Assembly (NCBI GenBank): GCA_964493505.1
Contig: CAZBNP010000013.1
Location: 62,001-126,000, forward strand
Source: Chryseosolibacter sp964493505
GTDB taxonomy: Bacteria; Bacteroidota; Bacteroidia; Cytophagales; Cyclobacteriaceae
Length of the DNA stretch: 64,000 nt
Direction of reading: 5' to 3'
Part shown: positions 24,603 through 33,596 of the stretch, piece after piece
Numbering within the stretch: position 1 is the stretch's first letter
How the letters are laid out: each line of letters starts with the position of its first letter
Translations under genes and position numbers: made by a program
The notes under the pieces: generated by a model
Told to the model about the DNA's origin: nothing
Seen by the model: the letters and a program-made list of their open reading frames with translations, nothing else
Database searches by the model: none

Positions 24603-26329
24603 TGCAATACCAACCGATATACGACATCGCGGAAATATGCGCGCGCAAAAACATTCGGGAAGTGATCTTGTGTCCCGGCTCCAGATGTGCGCCGCTTACA
24701 CTTGCTTTCACAAGGCACCCGGCGATCAATACACGGACAATAAGCGATGAGCGTAGCGCCGGCTTTATCGCCCTCGGTGTAGCGCAGTCTATCAGCGCCC
24801 CCGTTGCTGTGGTGTGCACGTCCGGTACCGCCGCCTACAACCTCGCACCCGCCATAGCTGAAGCGTGGTTCAGCAACACGCCGTTGGTCGTGTTTACCGC
24901 CGACCGGCCAGCTGAATGGATCGCACAGCACGACGGTCAGACAATCATGCAGCGTGAATTATATGGCCCGCATGTAAAGAAATACTTCGAGCTGCCGCAG
25001 GACTATGAGCATGCCGATAGCCCTTGGGCGATTAACCGGATTGTCAATGACGCGATCAACCTGAGCAATCAGGCACCAGCGGGTCCGGTACATATCAACG
25101 CGCCCTTCCGTGAGCCGCTGTACCCCGAAAAAGGAACGGATACCTTCACATACAGCGACGTTCGCATTATCGATGTATTCAATGGAACGGTCGGGCTATC
25201 GGACGAATCAGCGCAGCGCCTGCGCAGGGAGTGGCCGCAATACCATAACGTATTGATGGTAGCGGGCCAACTTCCCCCGGGAAATAATATTCATACTGCA
25301 CTTTCACGTTTTCGCGAAAAACATCCCGTGCCGGTTGTTCACGATATAATATCAAATCTCCACGCCTGCGGCGATACAATCCAGCATAGCGATCTCTTTC
25401 TTAGCCAGGCATCCGACTCACTCAAGGAAATGCTTCGGCCCGACCTCCTCATCACCTTCGGAGACTCGCTGGTATCAAAGAGCCTGAAGTTATACCTTCG
25501 GAAATATAAGCCGAAAACACATTGGCAAGTCCGGATCGCGGGAGCGGTTCCCGACACGTACAAACACCTCACCGGCGTATTCAATGCCGCACCTGAAAGG
25601 TTTCTGGAGTTTCTGACAACCCTCGATGCAACCGACAACTTCGAGGGCCAGAAACAAAAGAACTACCGCAGTCTCTGGGATGCGGAAGAGCGGCGGGTAC
25701 TTCGAACACTTGATCAGTTCTTCACCGGCAACGAGCTCAGCGAAGCCGCTATTGTCAGGGCAGTGATGGAGAAGTTGCCGGACAATTGCAATTTGCACCT
25801 CGCCAATAGCATGAGCGTACGATATGCAAACTTCATCGGACTGAATTCTTCAAGGGCCGGCATAAGCGTGTTCTCTAATCGGGGTACAAGCGGAATAGAT
25901 GGATCAAGCAGTACGGCAGTGGGCCATACGGTTGCGTCGGATATCCCCAACGTTCTGATCACCGGCGATCTGGCTTTCTTCTATGATCGGAATGCATTCT
26001 GGCACAATTACCCGCTGGGAAATCTTAGAATACTGTTGCTCAACAATCACGGAGGACTGATCTTCGACATCCTCGAAGGACCCTCCTCAACACCGGAAGC
26101 GGCCGAGTATTTCATCACTAATCAGAAACTAAACGCGCGGAATGTCTGTGCTGATTTCGGCTTCGACTATCTCAAGCTCGACAACAAAAGAAAAATCAAC
26201 AATCTGCTGAAGGATTTCTTCACCTTCGATGGAAACGCAAAGGTGCTGGAACTGGAAACAGGCACGAAGGAGAATGTTAACGTACTGGAAAGTTTAAAAC
26301 AAAAAATCAAAGAAAGTTATGAGTCATAA
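24602..26329 (+). CDS. menD: SEPHCHC synthase (2-succinyl-5-enolpyruvyl-6-hydroxy-3-cyclohexene-1-carboxylate synthase)
   Basis: 575-aa thiamine-diphosphate enzyme joining isochorismate and 2-oxoglutarate. It begins with the family's CPGSRCAPLTLAF motif and SDERSAGFIALGVA with the ThDP-activating Glu. It continues with TSGTAAYNLAPAIAEAW and ends with the ThDP/Mg region NRGTSGIDGSSSTAVG and ITGDLAFFYDRNA. Full length for the family. Overlaps menF by one base and menB by 11. Confidence 0.96.
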   Translation: MQYQPIYDIAEICARKNIREVILCPGSRCAPLTLAFTRHPAINTRTISDERSAGFIALGVAQSISAPVAVVCTSGTAAYNLAPAIAEAWFSNTPLVVFTADRPAEWIAQHDGQTIMQRELYGPHVKKYFELPQDYEHADSPWAINRIVNDAINLSNQAPAGPVHINAPFREPLYPEKGTDTFTYSDVRIIDVFNGTVGLSDESAQRLRREWPQYHNVLMVAGQLPPGNNIHTALSRFREKHPVPVVHDIISNLHACGDTIQHSDLFLSQASDSLKEMLRPDLLITFGDSLVSKSLKLYLRKYKPKTHWQVRIAGAVPDTYKHLTGVFNAAPERFLEFLTTLDATDNFEGQKQKNYRSLWDAEERRVLRTLDQFFTGNELSEAAIVRAVMEKLPDNCNLHLANSMSVRYANFIGLNSSRAGISVFSNRGTSGIDGSSSTAVGHTVASDIPNVLITGDLAFFYDRNAFWHNYPLGNLRILLLNNHGGLIFDILEGPSSTPEAAEYFITNQKLNARNVCADFGFDYLKLDNKRKINNLLKDFFTFDGNAKVLELETGTKENVNVLESLKQKIKESYES

Positions 26330-27143
26330 ATATCCCTGGTCATCCGTAAAAGAGTACAAAGAAATCATCTTCGAAAAATATGAAGGTATCGCCCGTATCA
26401 GCATTAACCGGCCGGAAGTACACAATGCGTTCACACCGCTGACAGTTTCGGAAATGATTGACGCGATGAATCTGTGCCGGGAAGACTCTTCTGTGCGCGC
26501 TATCGTATTGACTGGCGTGGGAGGCAAAGCGTTTTGCAGCGGCGGCGACCAGCGGGTGAGGGGCCACGGGGGGTACGTAGGACAGGACACTGTGCCGAGA
26601 CTGAACGTGCTCGATCTTCAGAAACTTATCAGGTCGATACCCAAGCCAGTGATCGCCGCTGTGGCCGGATGGGCTATTGGCGGCGGGCATGTGCTTCACG
26701 TGGTTTGCGACCTCACGATCGCGGCTGAAAATGCGCGATTCGGACAGACAGGACCGAAGGTCGGGAGCTTCGACGGTGGTTTCGGCGCATCATACCTCGC
26801 CCGCGTGGTCGGCCAGAAGAAAGCAAGGGAAATCTGGTACCTGTGCGATCAATACGATGCCGGTGAAGCACTCGACATGGGACTTGTTAACAAGGTTGTA
26901 CCATTGGATAAACTGGAGGATACGTATGTGGAATGGGCCCGGAAAATCATGGCCAAGAGTCCGCTGGCAATCCGCATGCTCAAGGCCTCTTTCAATGCCG
27001 AACTCGACGGCCAGGCGGGAATCCAGGAACTGGCAGGTAACGCCACACTATTATATTACCTGAGCGAGGAAGCAAAAGAAGGCAAGGACGCCTTTATCGA
27101 AAAACGCGATCCCGACTGGTCGCGTTATCCACAGTTTCCCTGA
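26319..27143 (+). CDS. menB: 1,4-dihydroxy-2-naphthoyl-CoA synthase
   Basis: 274-aa crotonase-fold enzyme that closes the second ring of the naphthoquinone from o-succinylbenzoyl-CoA. Motifs: RPEVHNAFTP, SGGDQRVRG, the oxyanion-hole GWAIGGGH, and FGQTGPKVGSFDGG followed by the C-terminal AFIEKRDPDW. The SFDGG form matches E. coli MenB, which uses bicarbonate as a catalytic base; that detail is by analogy. Overlaps menD by 11 bases and sits 9 bases before menE. Confidence 0.96.
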   Translation: MSHKYPWSSVKEYKEIIFEKYEGIARISINRPEVHNAFTPLTVSEMIDAMNLCREDSSVRAIVLTGVGGKAFCSGGDQRVRGHGGYVGQDTVPRLNVLDLQKLIRSIPKPVIAAVAGWAIGGGHVLHVVCDLTIAAENARFGQTGPKVGSFDGGFGASYLARVVGQKKAREIWYLCDQYDAGEALDMGLVNKVVPLDKLEDTYVEWARKIMAKSPLAIRMLKASFNAELDGQAGIQELAGNATLLYYLSEEAKEGKDAFIEKRDPDWSRYPQFP

Positions 27144-27152
27144 TCACTTCCT

Positions 27153-28316
27153 ATGCGAGGCCCTTTGTCATCGTCAGCTCCGTCAGGCCTCCAGGCCCCG
27201 AAAGAGAATCCCTATACCCATGCGAGTATCTGGATCAACGGGCGTTATGCAGCAGTCCAGGAAATAGTTAAGGACTCGGAAGCAGCAAGGTCTCCCTTTG
27301 AAGAACTTACCTTTCGATTTATCCGTGAATGGATCTCGGGACAGGAAACGTTCAGCATGACGACCAGCGGTTCCACAGGCCCGCCCAAGCGCATTGTCCT
27401 TTCCAGGAAGCAGATGATCGTGAGCGCCAGGCTCACCGCAGCCCAAATAAAACTGCGAAACGACGCCACAGCGTTGTTGTGTATTGACCCTTCCTACATC
27501 GGCGGAAAGATGATGTTGGTCAGAAGTCTGGTACTCGGACTTCAGATCGTGGCAGTTGATCCCGTCGCGAACCCTCTCGTTTCAATACCCGTTGACAAAT
27601 GTGTAGAGTTCGCCGCATTTGTTCCCTACCAGGTCCAATCGATCCTTGAGTCAAAACATCCACATCTCCTCAACAACCTGAATCAGGTTCTCATCGGTGG
27701 CGCGCCATTGAACGCGGCCATCTGTCAAGCGCTCGATCGCTTCCAGTGCAAGTGCTATGAAACATACGGTATGACAGAAACCATTTCGCATATCGCGCTA
27801 CGGTTGGTCAATACCGATTTGAAACAGGCGCATTTCCACGTCCTGCCCGGCGTAAGCATTAGTCAGGACGCACGCGGATGTCTGGTCGTCAACGCAGGTC
27901 ATCTGCACGAACCGGTGGTTACTAACGATATCATCGAGATCGCAGGTCCGCATGAGTTCCTATGGCTTGGCCGTTGGGACAACGTGATCAACACCGGCGG
28001 TGTGAAAGTACTACCCGACAAAGTAGAGCGACCGTTGGAGCGTATCTTCCTGGATAATAATCTCCACTCACGTTTCTTTATAGCTGCTCTGCCCGATGAA
28101 AAGCTCGGCAACAGACTCGTGCTCATCATAGAAGGTGTAGATTTCTCCTCAGAAATTCTGAAACAGTCGCTCGATCAACTCAAATTGGTTGTTGGCCCTT
28201 ATGAGATTCCCAAAGAAGTGTACTCTGTACCAGCGTTCAAAACCACTGGAACGCAGAAGATTGATCGAATCGGGACAATAGCTGAGACAACACTCCTTAC
28301 ACGCGTCGACATTTGA
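27153..28316 (+). CDS. menE: o-Succinylbenzoate-CoA ligase
   Basis: 387-aa adenylate-forming ligase that makes o-succinylbenzoyl-CoA. It has the P-loop TTSGSTGPPK (about 69-78), the A5 motif YETYGMTET, the hinge region LGRWDNVINTGGVKVLP and the catalytic Lys in TGTQKIDR. It is shorter than the ~450-490 aa of E. coli or Bacillus MenE, as in other Bacteroidota. Last gene of the men operon. menC, which would supply its substrate, is not in this window. Confidence 0.93.
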   Translation: MRGPLSSSAPSGLQAPKENPYTHASIWINGRYAAVQEIVKDSEAARSPFEELTFRFIREWISGQETFSMTTSGSTGPPKRIVLSRKQMIVSARLTAAQIKLRNDATALLCIDPSYIGGKMMLVRSLVLGLQIVAVDPVANPLVSIPVDKCVEFAAFVPYQVQSILESKHPHLLNNLNQVLIGGAPLNAAICQALDRFQCKCYETYGMTETISHIALRLVNTDLKQAHFHVLPGVSISQDARGCLVVNAGHLHEPVVTNDIIEIAGPHEFLWLGRWDNVINTGGVKVLPDKVERPLERIFLDNNLHSRFFIAALPDEKLGNRLVLIIEGVDFSSEILKQSLDQLKLVVGPYEIPKEVYSVPAFKTTGTQKIDRIGTIAETTLLTRVDI

Positions 28317-28423
28317 CACGTCCCCCACGGGTCCTCATTCTTCCGGAGCACCCTTGTTCCGCATTAGCAGGTTGGTATCAAAATTTATAGTAGTCGGTGT
28401 AGATGAAATAAACACTACATCGT

Positions 28424-28804
28424 ATGAAGAAGGTACTTGTCATAGAAGACGATGAACCTTTGTGCTGGCTTCTTGGAAGGATTCTGCGGGGCAAGTATGA
28501 AGTCATCATCATGAACAACGGAATGGAAGCCTGGTCATGGCTCACAGACGGAAGAAATTGCGATCTTATTATCTCCGATCTTAACATGCCGTCGCTCAAT
28601 GGACTTGAATTGCTCGACAATCTCAGCAACAGCGGTCTCTTCAGAAACATACCCGTGATCATCCTGTCCGGTTACGACAACATGCGAAACCGATGTCTTG
28701 AACTCGGAGCATTCAATTATTTCGTAAAACCGTTCGAGCCCAGACAATTATTACACGAGGCAGACCGGGCCCTGACGTACGCCAAGGAAAACATCTTTGT
28801 GTAA
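28424..28804 (+). CDS. Single-domain response regulator
   Basis: 126-aa protein made of a receiver domain only. Acidic pocket D9/D10, phospho-acceptor D52 (DLIISDLNMPS), switch S82 and K102 in FVKPF are all present, so it should be phosphorylated. There is no output domain. It ends 21 bases before the sugar transferase that carries a receiver-like N-terminus, so it may act on the EPS machinery by protein contact. No kinase is adjacent. Confidence 0.9.
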   Translation: MKKVLVIEDDEPLCWLLGRILRGKYEVIIMNNGMEAWSWLTDGRNCDLIISDLNMPSLNGLELLDNLSNSGLFRNIPVIILSGYDNMRNRCLELGAFNYFVKPFEPRQLLHEADRALTYAKENIFV

Positions 28805-28825
28805 ACAAATGATTGAATAGCACTT

Positions 28826-29920
28826 ATGGATATAGCTCTACAGGCGTCGGCCGCCATGTTGGATCCTCAACATTCAACCGATACATTCCACTCCAGGTAC
28901 ATACTGCACATCGACGATGGCAGTACCCTTCTCGCTGAATACGCGCCCCCGCGCACATACCTTGCGACGCTCCCCTTCGAACAGGCACTGAAAAGACTAC
29001 ACTCCGATGCGCCCGGCCCGGAGACGATCATAGTAAATCCGTACTGCGTGCGGGAAAAAGCTGGACAACTAAAGGAGATCGCAAAAATCAAATCGATCCC
29101 CATCATTGTATACACACCCAAGTACGACCGATCTGTAAAAGCATTGGCATTCGCAATCGCTGCCGACGACTACTACTATGGCTCACTCCAGTCAGATTTC
29201 TTCAAGCGACTTGATTTCATTAAGAAAGCAAAGGAGTACAAAACAGAACGCGGTAATAAACCTTACGCCTCCGGGCAAACAGAACCAATGCTACGGCCAA
29301 CATTTTGGCACATGAAGCGGGTGTTTGACATCCTCGTTTGCTCGTTCGCTCTCCTGATGTTACTCCCCCTTTGTCTCTTGATTGCACTCATCATTAAAAT
29401 CGAATCGAGGGGACCGATCTTCTACGTCTCTGAGCGCGCCGGAACGGACTATAAGATCTTCAATTTCTATAAGTTCAGAAGCATGCGAATGGGAGCCGAC
29501 ACGGAGTTGGCCCAGCTTGCCCACCGAAATCAGTATGGCGAGAGTTCCGTACACGAAATATTCTTCAAGATCAAGGATGACCCACGGGTAACAAAATTCG
29601 GTCAATTCCTGCGAAACACGAGTCTGGATGAGATCCCTCAACTCCTCAACGTACTGGTTGGTGACATGTCACTTGTCGGAAACCGGCCGCTACCCCTTTA
29701 TGAAGCCGAGAAGCTGACCAAAGACCAGATCGCCCGGAGATTTCTTGCCCCCGCGGGTATCACAGGGTTATGGCAGATCACCAAGCGGGGCAAGGAAAAA
29801 ATGTCGCCCGAAGAACGTATCGCACTTGACATGGAATACGCGATGAAAAACTCGTTCTGGCTCGACCTGAAAATTCTCATTCTCACTTTCCCGGCGTTAC
29901 TCCAACGGGAAAAAGTATGA
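28826..29920 (+). CDS. EPS-initiating sugar transferase fused to a pseudo-receiver domain
   Basis: 364 aa in two parts. Residues 24-135 follow the strand-helix order of a receiver domain (HIDD, TIIVNPYC, PIIVYTP, AADDYYYGS), but the phospho-acceptor position is N71 and the conserved Lys position is Tyr118, so it cannot be phosphorylated in the usual way. Residues 163-364 are a bacterial sugar transferase (WcaJ/WbaP catalytic domain): one membrane segment (168-190), KFRSM (216-220), SLDEIPQLLNVL, MSLVGNRPLP and PGITGLWQ. It should transfer a sugar-1-phosphate to undecaprenyl phosphate and start EPS synthesis at the inner membrane. The usual four-helix N-terminal membrane bundle is replaced by the pseudo-receiver. 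Confidence 0.88.
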   Translation: MDIALQASAAMLDPQHSTDTFHSRYILHIDDGSTLLAEYAPPRTYLATLPFEQALKRLHSDAPGPETIIVNPYCVREKAGQLKEIAKIKSIPIIVYTPKYDRSVKALAFAIAADDYYYGSLQSDFFKRLDFIKKAKEYKTERGNKPYASGQTEPMLRPTFWHMKRVFDILVCSFALLMLLPLCLLIALIIKIESRGPIFYVSERAGTDYKIFNFYKFRSMRMGADTELAQLAHRNQYGESSVHEIFFKIKDDPRVTKFGQFLRNTSLDEIPQLLNVLVGDMSLVGNRPLPLYEAEKLTKDQIARRFLAPAGITGLWQITKRGKEKMSPEERIALDMEYAMKNSFWLDLKILILTFPALLQREKV

Positions 29921-29944
29921 CCGACATAGAAAAACAGCAGACCC

Positions 29945-31135
29945 ATGTATATCATCGAGATCATATTGCTGTCTTACTTTGGATATGTAACCCTATATTC
30001 ATCTATACTGAGTGTAGCAGCATTATTCTATCGCACCCCGCCGGTACCCACCGCACGCAGGCAGCGACACATCGCTGTACTCATTCCAGCCTATAAGGAA
30101 GATAGTGTCATTGTTGGTGTCGCCAGACAAGCATTGCAGACGAACTACCCGAAGTCACTCTTCGACGTTGTTGTTATCGCCGACTCACTGCGACCCGATA
30201 CCCTGGCAGCGCTAAAAGCAATGCCTCTTATCGTCGTCGACGTCGCGTTCGATAAAAGCACGAAGGTAAAAGCCCTTCAGCGGGCGATGCAACAAATTGG
30301 CGACGACTACGACTGTGCGCTCATCCTCGACGCTGACAACGTCATGGAAAGCAACTTTCTCCCCAAGATGAATGATCTGTTCGACATCGGCCATCGCGCA
30401 GTCCAGGCGGCCAGGACTCCCAAGAACGAGAATACGCCACTGGCACTGCTGGATGGAATCAGCGAAACCGTCAACAATTTCATCTACCGCCAGGGCAACG
30501 CAGCACTCGGCCTGTCGTCGCCGCTCATCGGATCGGGCATGATGTTCGACTACGCCTTGTGTAAGAATACCATAGCTGAAATGGATTCCATAGGTGGCTT
30601 TGACAGAGACCTGGAGCTCAGAATGCTCAAACAAGGAGTCAACATACACTATGCGAGGAACATCATACTATACGATGAAAAAGTAGCCAACCAGCAGGTG
30701 TTCGAACACCAGCGCAAGCGTTGGCTATCGAGCCACTTCGTCTATCTCCGCCGGTATTTCAAAGAAGGATGGCGCCAACTGTTCCGTGGTCGGTTCGGGT
30801 ACTTCAACAGCGCCGTACTGCGGAATGTCCAGTTGCCACGACTGCTGAACCTCGGCCTTCTCATGCTGACACTAGTGGCCTCAATTGCATTACGACAATA
30901 TCTGGCGATAGACCCCTGGGTATGGGCGTTGCTACTTGCAGTCAATGTCGGTTCCATTTTGGCCGCCATCCCGGCACGACTTTACAATATAACAATGCTA
31001 AAGTCCGTGTTCCTGCTGCCGCGCCTGTTCGGAAAAATGTTCCTGCTGCTCTTCCAGCTGAAAGGAGCCAACAAAACATTCCTGCATACGCCGCACGATT
31101 CTGCTGAAGTAAGCGTCGGCGACCGAAGCGGCTAG
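29945..31135 (+). CDS. Membrane glycosyltransferase family 2
   Basis: 396-aa processive-type GT2. One N-terminal membrane segment (about 3-27) precedes the GT-A domain with AVLIPAYKE, the DxD motif LDADN and the QxxRW motif in HQRKRW. The C-terminus (about 295-360) has two to three further membrane segments. This architecture fits polymerising or lipid-linked transferases such as NodC or BcsA relatives, but the tail is short. It lies 24 bases after the sugar transferase in the same direction. Donor and acceptor unknown. Confidence 0.9.
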   Translation: MYIIEIILLSYFGYVTLYSSILSVAALFYRTPPVPTARRQRHIAVLIPAYKEDSVIVGVARQALQTNYPKSLFDVVVIADSLRPDTLAALKAMPLIVVDVAFDKSTKVKALQRAMQQIGDDYDCALILDADNVMESNFLPKMNDLFDIGHRAVQAARTPKNENTPLALLDGISETVNNFIYRQGNAALGLSSPLIGSGMMFDYALCKNTIAEMDSIGGFDRDLELRMLKQGVNIHYARNIILYDEKVANQQVFEHQRKRWLSSHFVYLRRYFKEGWRQLFRGRFGYFNSAVLRNVQLPRLLNLGLLMLTLVASIALRQYLAIDPWVWALLLAVNVGSILAAIPARLYNITMLKSVFLLPRLFGKMFLLLFQLKGANKTFLHTPHDSAEVSVGDRSG

Positions 31136-31237
31136 TCTAAGTACCGGAAAATGAGAAGAGAGTGACGTTGTTTACGTGAGATCAGTTTGGCCTGAATGAG
31201 GGTCGGTAAGTGGTAGAAAAGGCAAACGAGATGTGAG

Positions 31238-32431
31238 ATGAAGATCGGAATAGAAGTTCAGCGTTTGTTCAGAAATAAGAAGTTCGGGATTGAAACGTCA
31301 TCGCTGGAGTTGATCAAAAGCCTGCGGAATCTGGAGCCGGCGTATCAATATGTACTCTTTGCCAAGGCGGATGTAGATCAGCGCTGCCTGGCGCCGTCCG
31401 ATAATCTATCCGTCAAGCTCATCGGCGGAAAGTTGTTTGCAGACTTTGAACAATTCTACCTTCCGGTAGCCGCCGGGCGCGAACATGTGGATATCCTGCA
31501 CTGCACCGGGAACACCACGCCCTTCTTTTCACCGGTACCGGTAATTCAGACGTTACACGACGTGATCTTCATGGATCCCATCTCGACAGATGACAGTCTC
31601 TATCAACGAATCGGAAATCACTACCGACGCCGAATAGTACCGCTCGTCACACCACGCAGCAAAGCCGTAATAACTGTGTCGCAGTACGAGAAACAAAGGA
31701 TCATTCAACGACTCGGTATCGATCGCAACAAGATACATGTGATCTACAACGGAATCAACGAACAACACTTCAACAACAGCTTCAAGGGCGACCGGAAGCT
31801 AGCCGTGCGTATTCGATACAATCTTCCGGAAACATTCATATTTTTTCTCGGCAACGATGCGACACGAAAAAACCCGGAAAGGGTCATAGAGGCATACATC
31901 CAATATTCCTCGCAAGTCAACAATCCCATCCCGCTGGTAACCCCTGGCCTGTCTGACAAATTCATCACCGACCGGCTACACAAGTTCAATGCTCTGAACA
32001 AAAGACATTTGTTCATTATACCGGGCTATATCCATGACGAAGACCTGCCGGTGATGTACGGCATGTGCAAGGTGTTCTTGTTTCCCTCGCTTTCGGAAGG
32101 ATTCGGAATGCCCTTGATTGAAGCGATGGCGTGTGGCGCCCCCGCAATAACGTCGTCTGCTTCGTGCCTCCCGGAAATAGCGGGAAGCGCTGCCGTACTT
32201 GTCGACCCCTATAACGTCGGCGAGCTCGCCTCCGCAATACGCTCGCTTACCACCAACGACAACCTCAGAAACAAAATGATCACAGCAGGCCTGGCGAACG
32301 CCAGACGCTTCAGCTGGAAACGTACCGCGGAAAAAGTTCTCAACCTCTACGAGGCAGTCGCAGCCGAAGAAAGGATCGTGCCGAAGCAGGCGGGATTCCT
32401 GGAAAAATACGTTTTCTCAACACGACACTGA
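31238..32431 (+). CDS. Glycosyltransferase family 4
   Basis: 397-aa GT-B enzyme of GT4. The N-terminal acceptor half has HCTGNTTPFFSPVPVIQTLHDV; the donor half has FLGNDATRKNPERVIEAY and the GT4 signature EGFGMPLIEAMACGAPAITS. It is soluble. It follows the GT2 gene after about 100 bases with nothing recognisable between. Probably adds a sugar to the lipid-linked EPS repeat unit. Confidence 0.92.
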   Translation: MKIGIEVQRLFRNKKFGIETSSLELIKSLRNLEPAYQYVLFAKADVDQRCLAPSDNLSVKLIGGKLFADFEQFYLPVAAGREHVDILHCTGNTTPFFSPVPVIQTLHDVIFMDPISTDDSLYQRIGNHYRRRIVPLVTPRSKAVITVSQYEKQRIIQRLGIDRNKIHVIYNGINEQHFNNSFKGDRKLAVRIRYNLPETFIFFLGNDATRKNPERVIEAYIQYSSQVNNPIPLVTPGLSDKFITDRLHKFNALNKRHLFIIPGYIHDEDLPVMYGMCKVFLFPSLSEGFGMPLIEAMACGAPAITSSASCLPEIAGSAAVLVDPYNVGELASAIRSLTTNDNLRNKMITAGLANARRFSWKRTAEKVLNLYEAVAAEERIVPKQAGFLEKYVFSTRH

Positions 32432-32510
32432 TCGACCCCTACACCCTGTCAGCTGCTTCACGGCATGACATTTTTATTGCTGCATCATTACAGCCAATGA
32501 AACACCGCAT

Positions 32511-33596
32511 GTGAGAATAGTAAGGATCATAAAGCTGATTTCGATCAACATCCTTGTTTTCGCCGTCTTGCTGATAGCGACGAACTGGGCATGTGGAATC
32601 TACCTTCAGCGAGCAGCGAAATCCAACCGGTCGGAATTGCCTAACTACGAACATGAACGCGAACATGCGCGCGCGGTCTTTGCCGACTACAACAGGCTAA
32701 AGCACCGGTACGAGCCATTTGTCGGATGGAAGACACTCCCCTATAACGGCAAGACGACACATATTTCCGATACGGGCCTGCGCACCCCCGATAGCGACAC
32801 CCTCGCGAATGATATCCGCCCGGTAGTCCGTTTCTTCGGAGGGTCTACCACCTGGGGAGAAGGCTCTGACGATCTTCACACCATACCCGCGTTATTCAAC
32901 CAGGCCAACCCCGGATACAGGGTCATCAACCACGGTCAACTGGCCTACAATACACGACAGGAGCTTGATGCGCTGATCTCGCTGTACTCCACAGACCAAC
33001 GAGCAGACATCGTAGTGTTTTATGATGGGGTCAACGATGCCGCATTTCTTTGTCCGGAGGAGATCCGGGAGCTCCCCGCCCACCGTCTGGTGCCCATGTA
33101 CCGAGACAAACTTTACACAGGGAGATTTGCGATTATAAAAGAACTCCTCACCAAGGTATTCATTGAAAACATCGCTGGCATAGTCCAAAAGATACGCTAC
33201 GAACCGACGCCGGAAAACTCACCCTACGATTGCGTACGAAATCCGTCGAAAGCAGAGGCAATTGCCGAAATGATGGTGAGGAACTGGGAAATGGCACATG
33301 AGATCGTAACCAACCGAGGGGGCGCATTCTACGCCATCCTTCAGCCTGTCGCGTTTATCGGGAACCCGCGGGTAGACCATCTGGCACTCGACAACGAGTT
33401 GGGAAGAAATATCAGAGAAATTTACGGCCGCGTCAGGATGAAGATCATCGAACGTCATCATCCATGGGTCATCGATCTTTCCCGTACCCTCGATGGCGAT
33501 GAATATATCTTCATCGACTTTTGTCACATATCCCCCAACGGAAATAAAATCATCGCCCGGAGGATCTCCGAGAGTATTATGGAACTCAGGAAATAA
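32511..33596 (+). CDS. Membrane-anchored SGNH-fold hydrolase/acetyltransferase
   Basis: 361 aa. The N-terminal membrane segment (about 8-28) is followed by a periplasmic domain with SGNH blocks: FFGGSTTWGEGSDDLHTIPA (GDSL-like, Ser in GGST), VFYDGVNDAAF (Asn block) and FIDFCHISPNGNKII (Asp/His block). The start is GTG at 32511. It is adjacent to an acyltransferase-3 membrane protein with no gap. Such pairs O-acetylate polysaccharides: the membrane protein supplies the acyl group and the SGNH protein moves it to the sugar. Acetylation of the EPS is the likely role; esterase activity is the alternative. Confidence 0.82.
   Translation: MRIVRIIKLISINILVFAVLLIATNWACGIYLQRAAKSNRSELPNYEHEREHARAVFADYNRLKHRYEPFVGWKTLPYNGKTTHISDTGLRTPDSDTLANDIRPVVRFFGGSTTWGEGSDDLHTIPALFNQANPGYRVINHGQLAYNTRQELDALISLYSTDQRADIVVFYDGVNDAAFLCPEEIRELPAHRLVPMYRDKLYTGRFAIIKELLTKVFIENIAGIVQKIRYEPTPENSPYDCVRNPSKAEAIAEMMVRNWEMAHEIVTNRGGAFYAILQPVAFIGNPRVDHLALDNELGRNIREIYGRVRMKIIERHHPWVIDLSRTLDGDEYIFIDFCHISPNGNKIIARRISESIMELRK

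Noticed and set aside
28316..28423. Sigma-54 promoter before the lone receiver (TTGGTATC stretch at about 28371)
   Set aside because: The -24-like TGG is there but the -12 position reads TTTAT, without the needed GC or GG.
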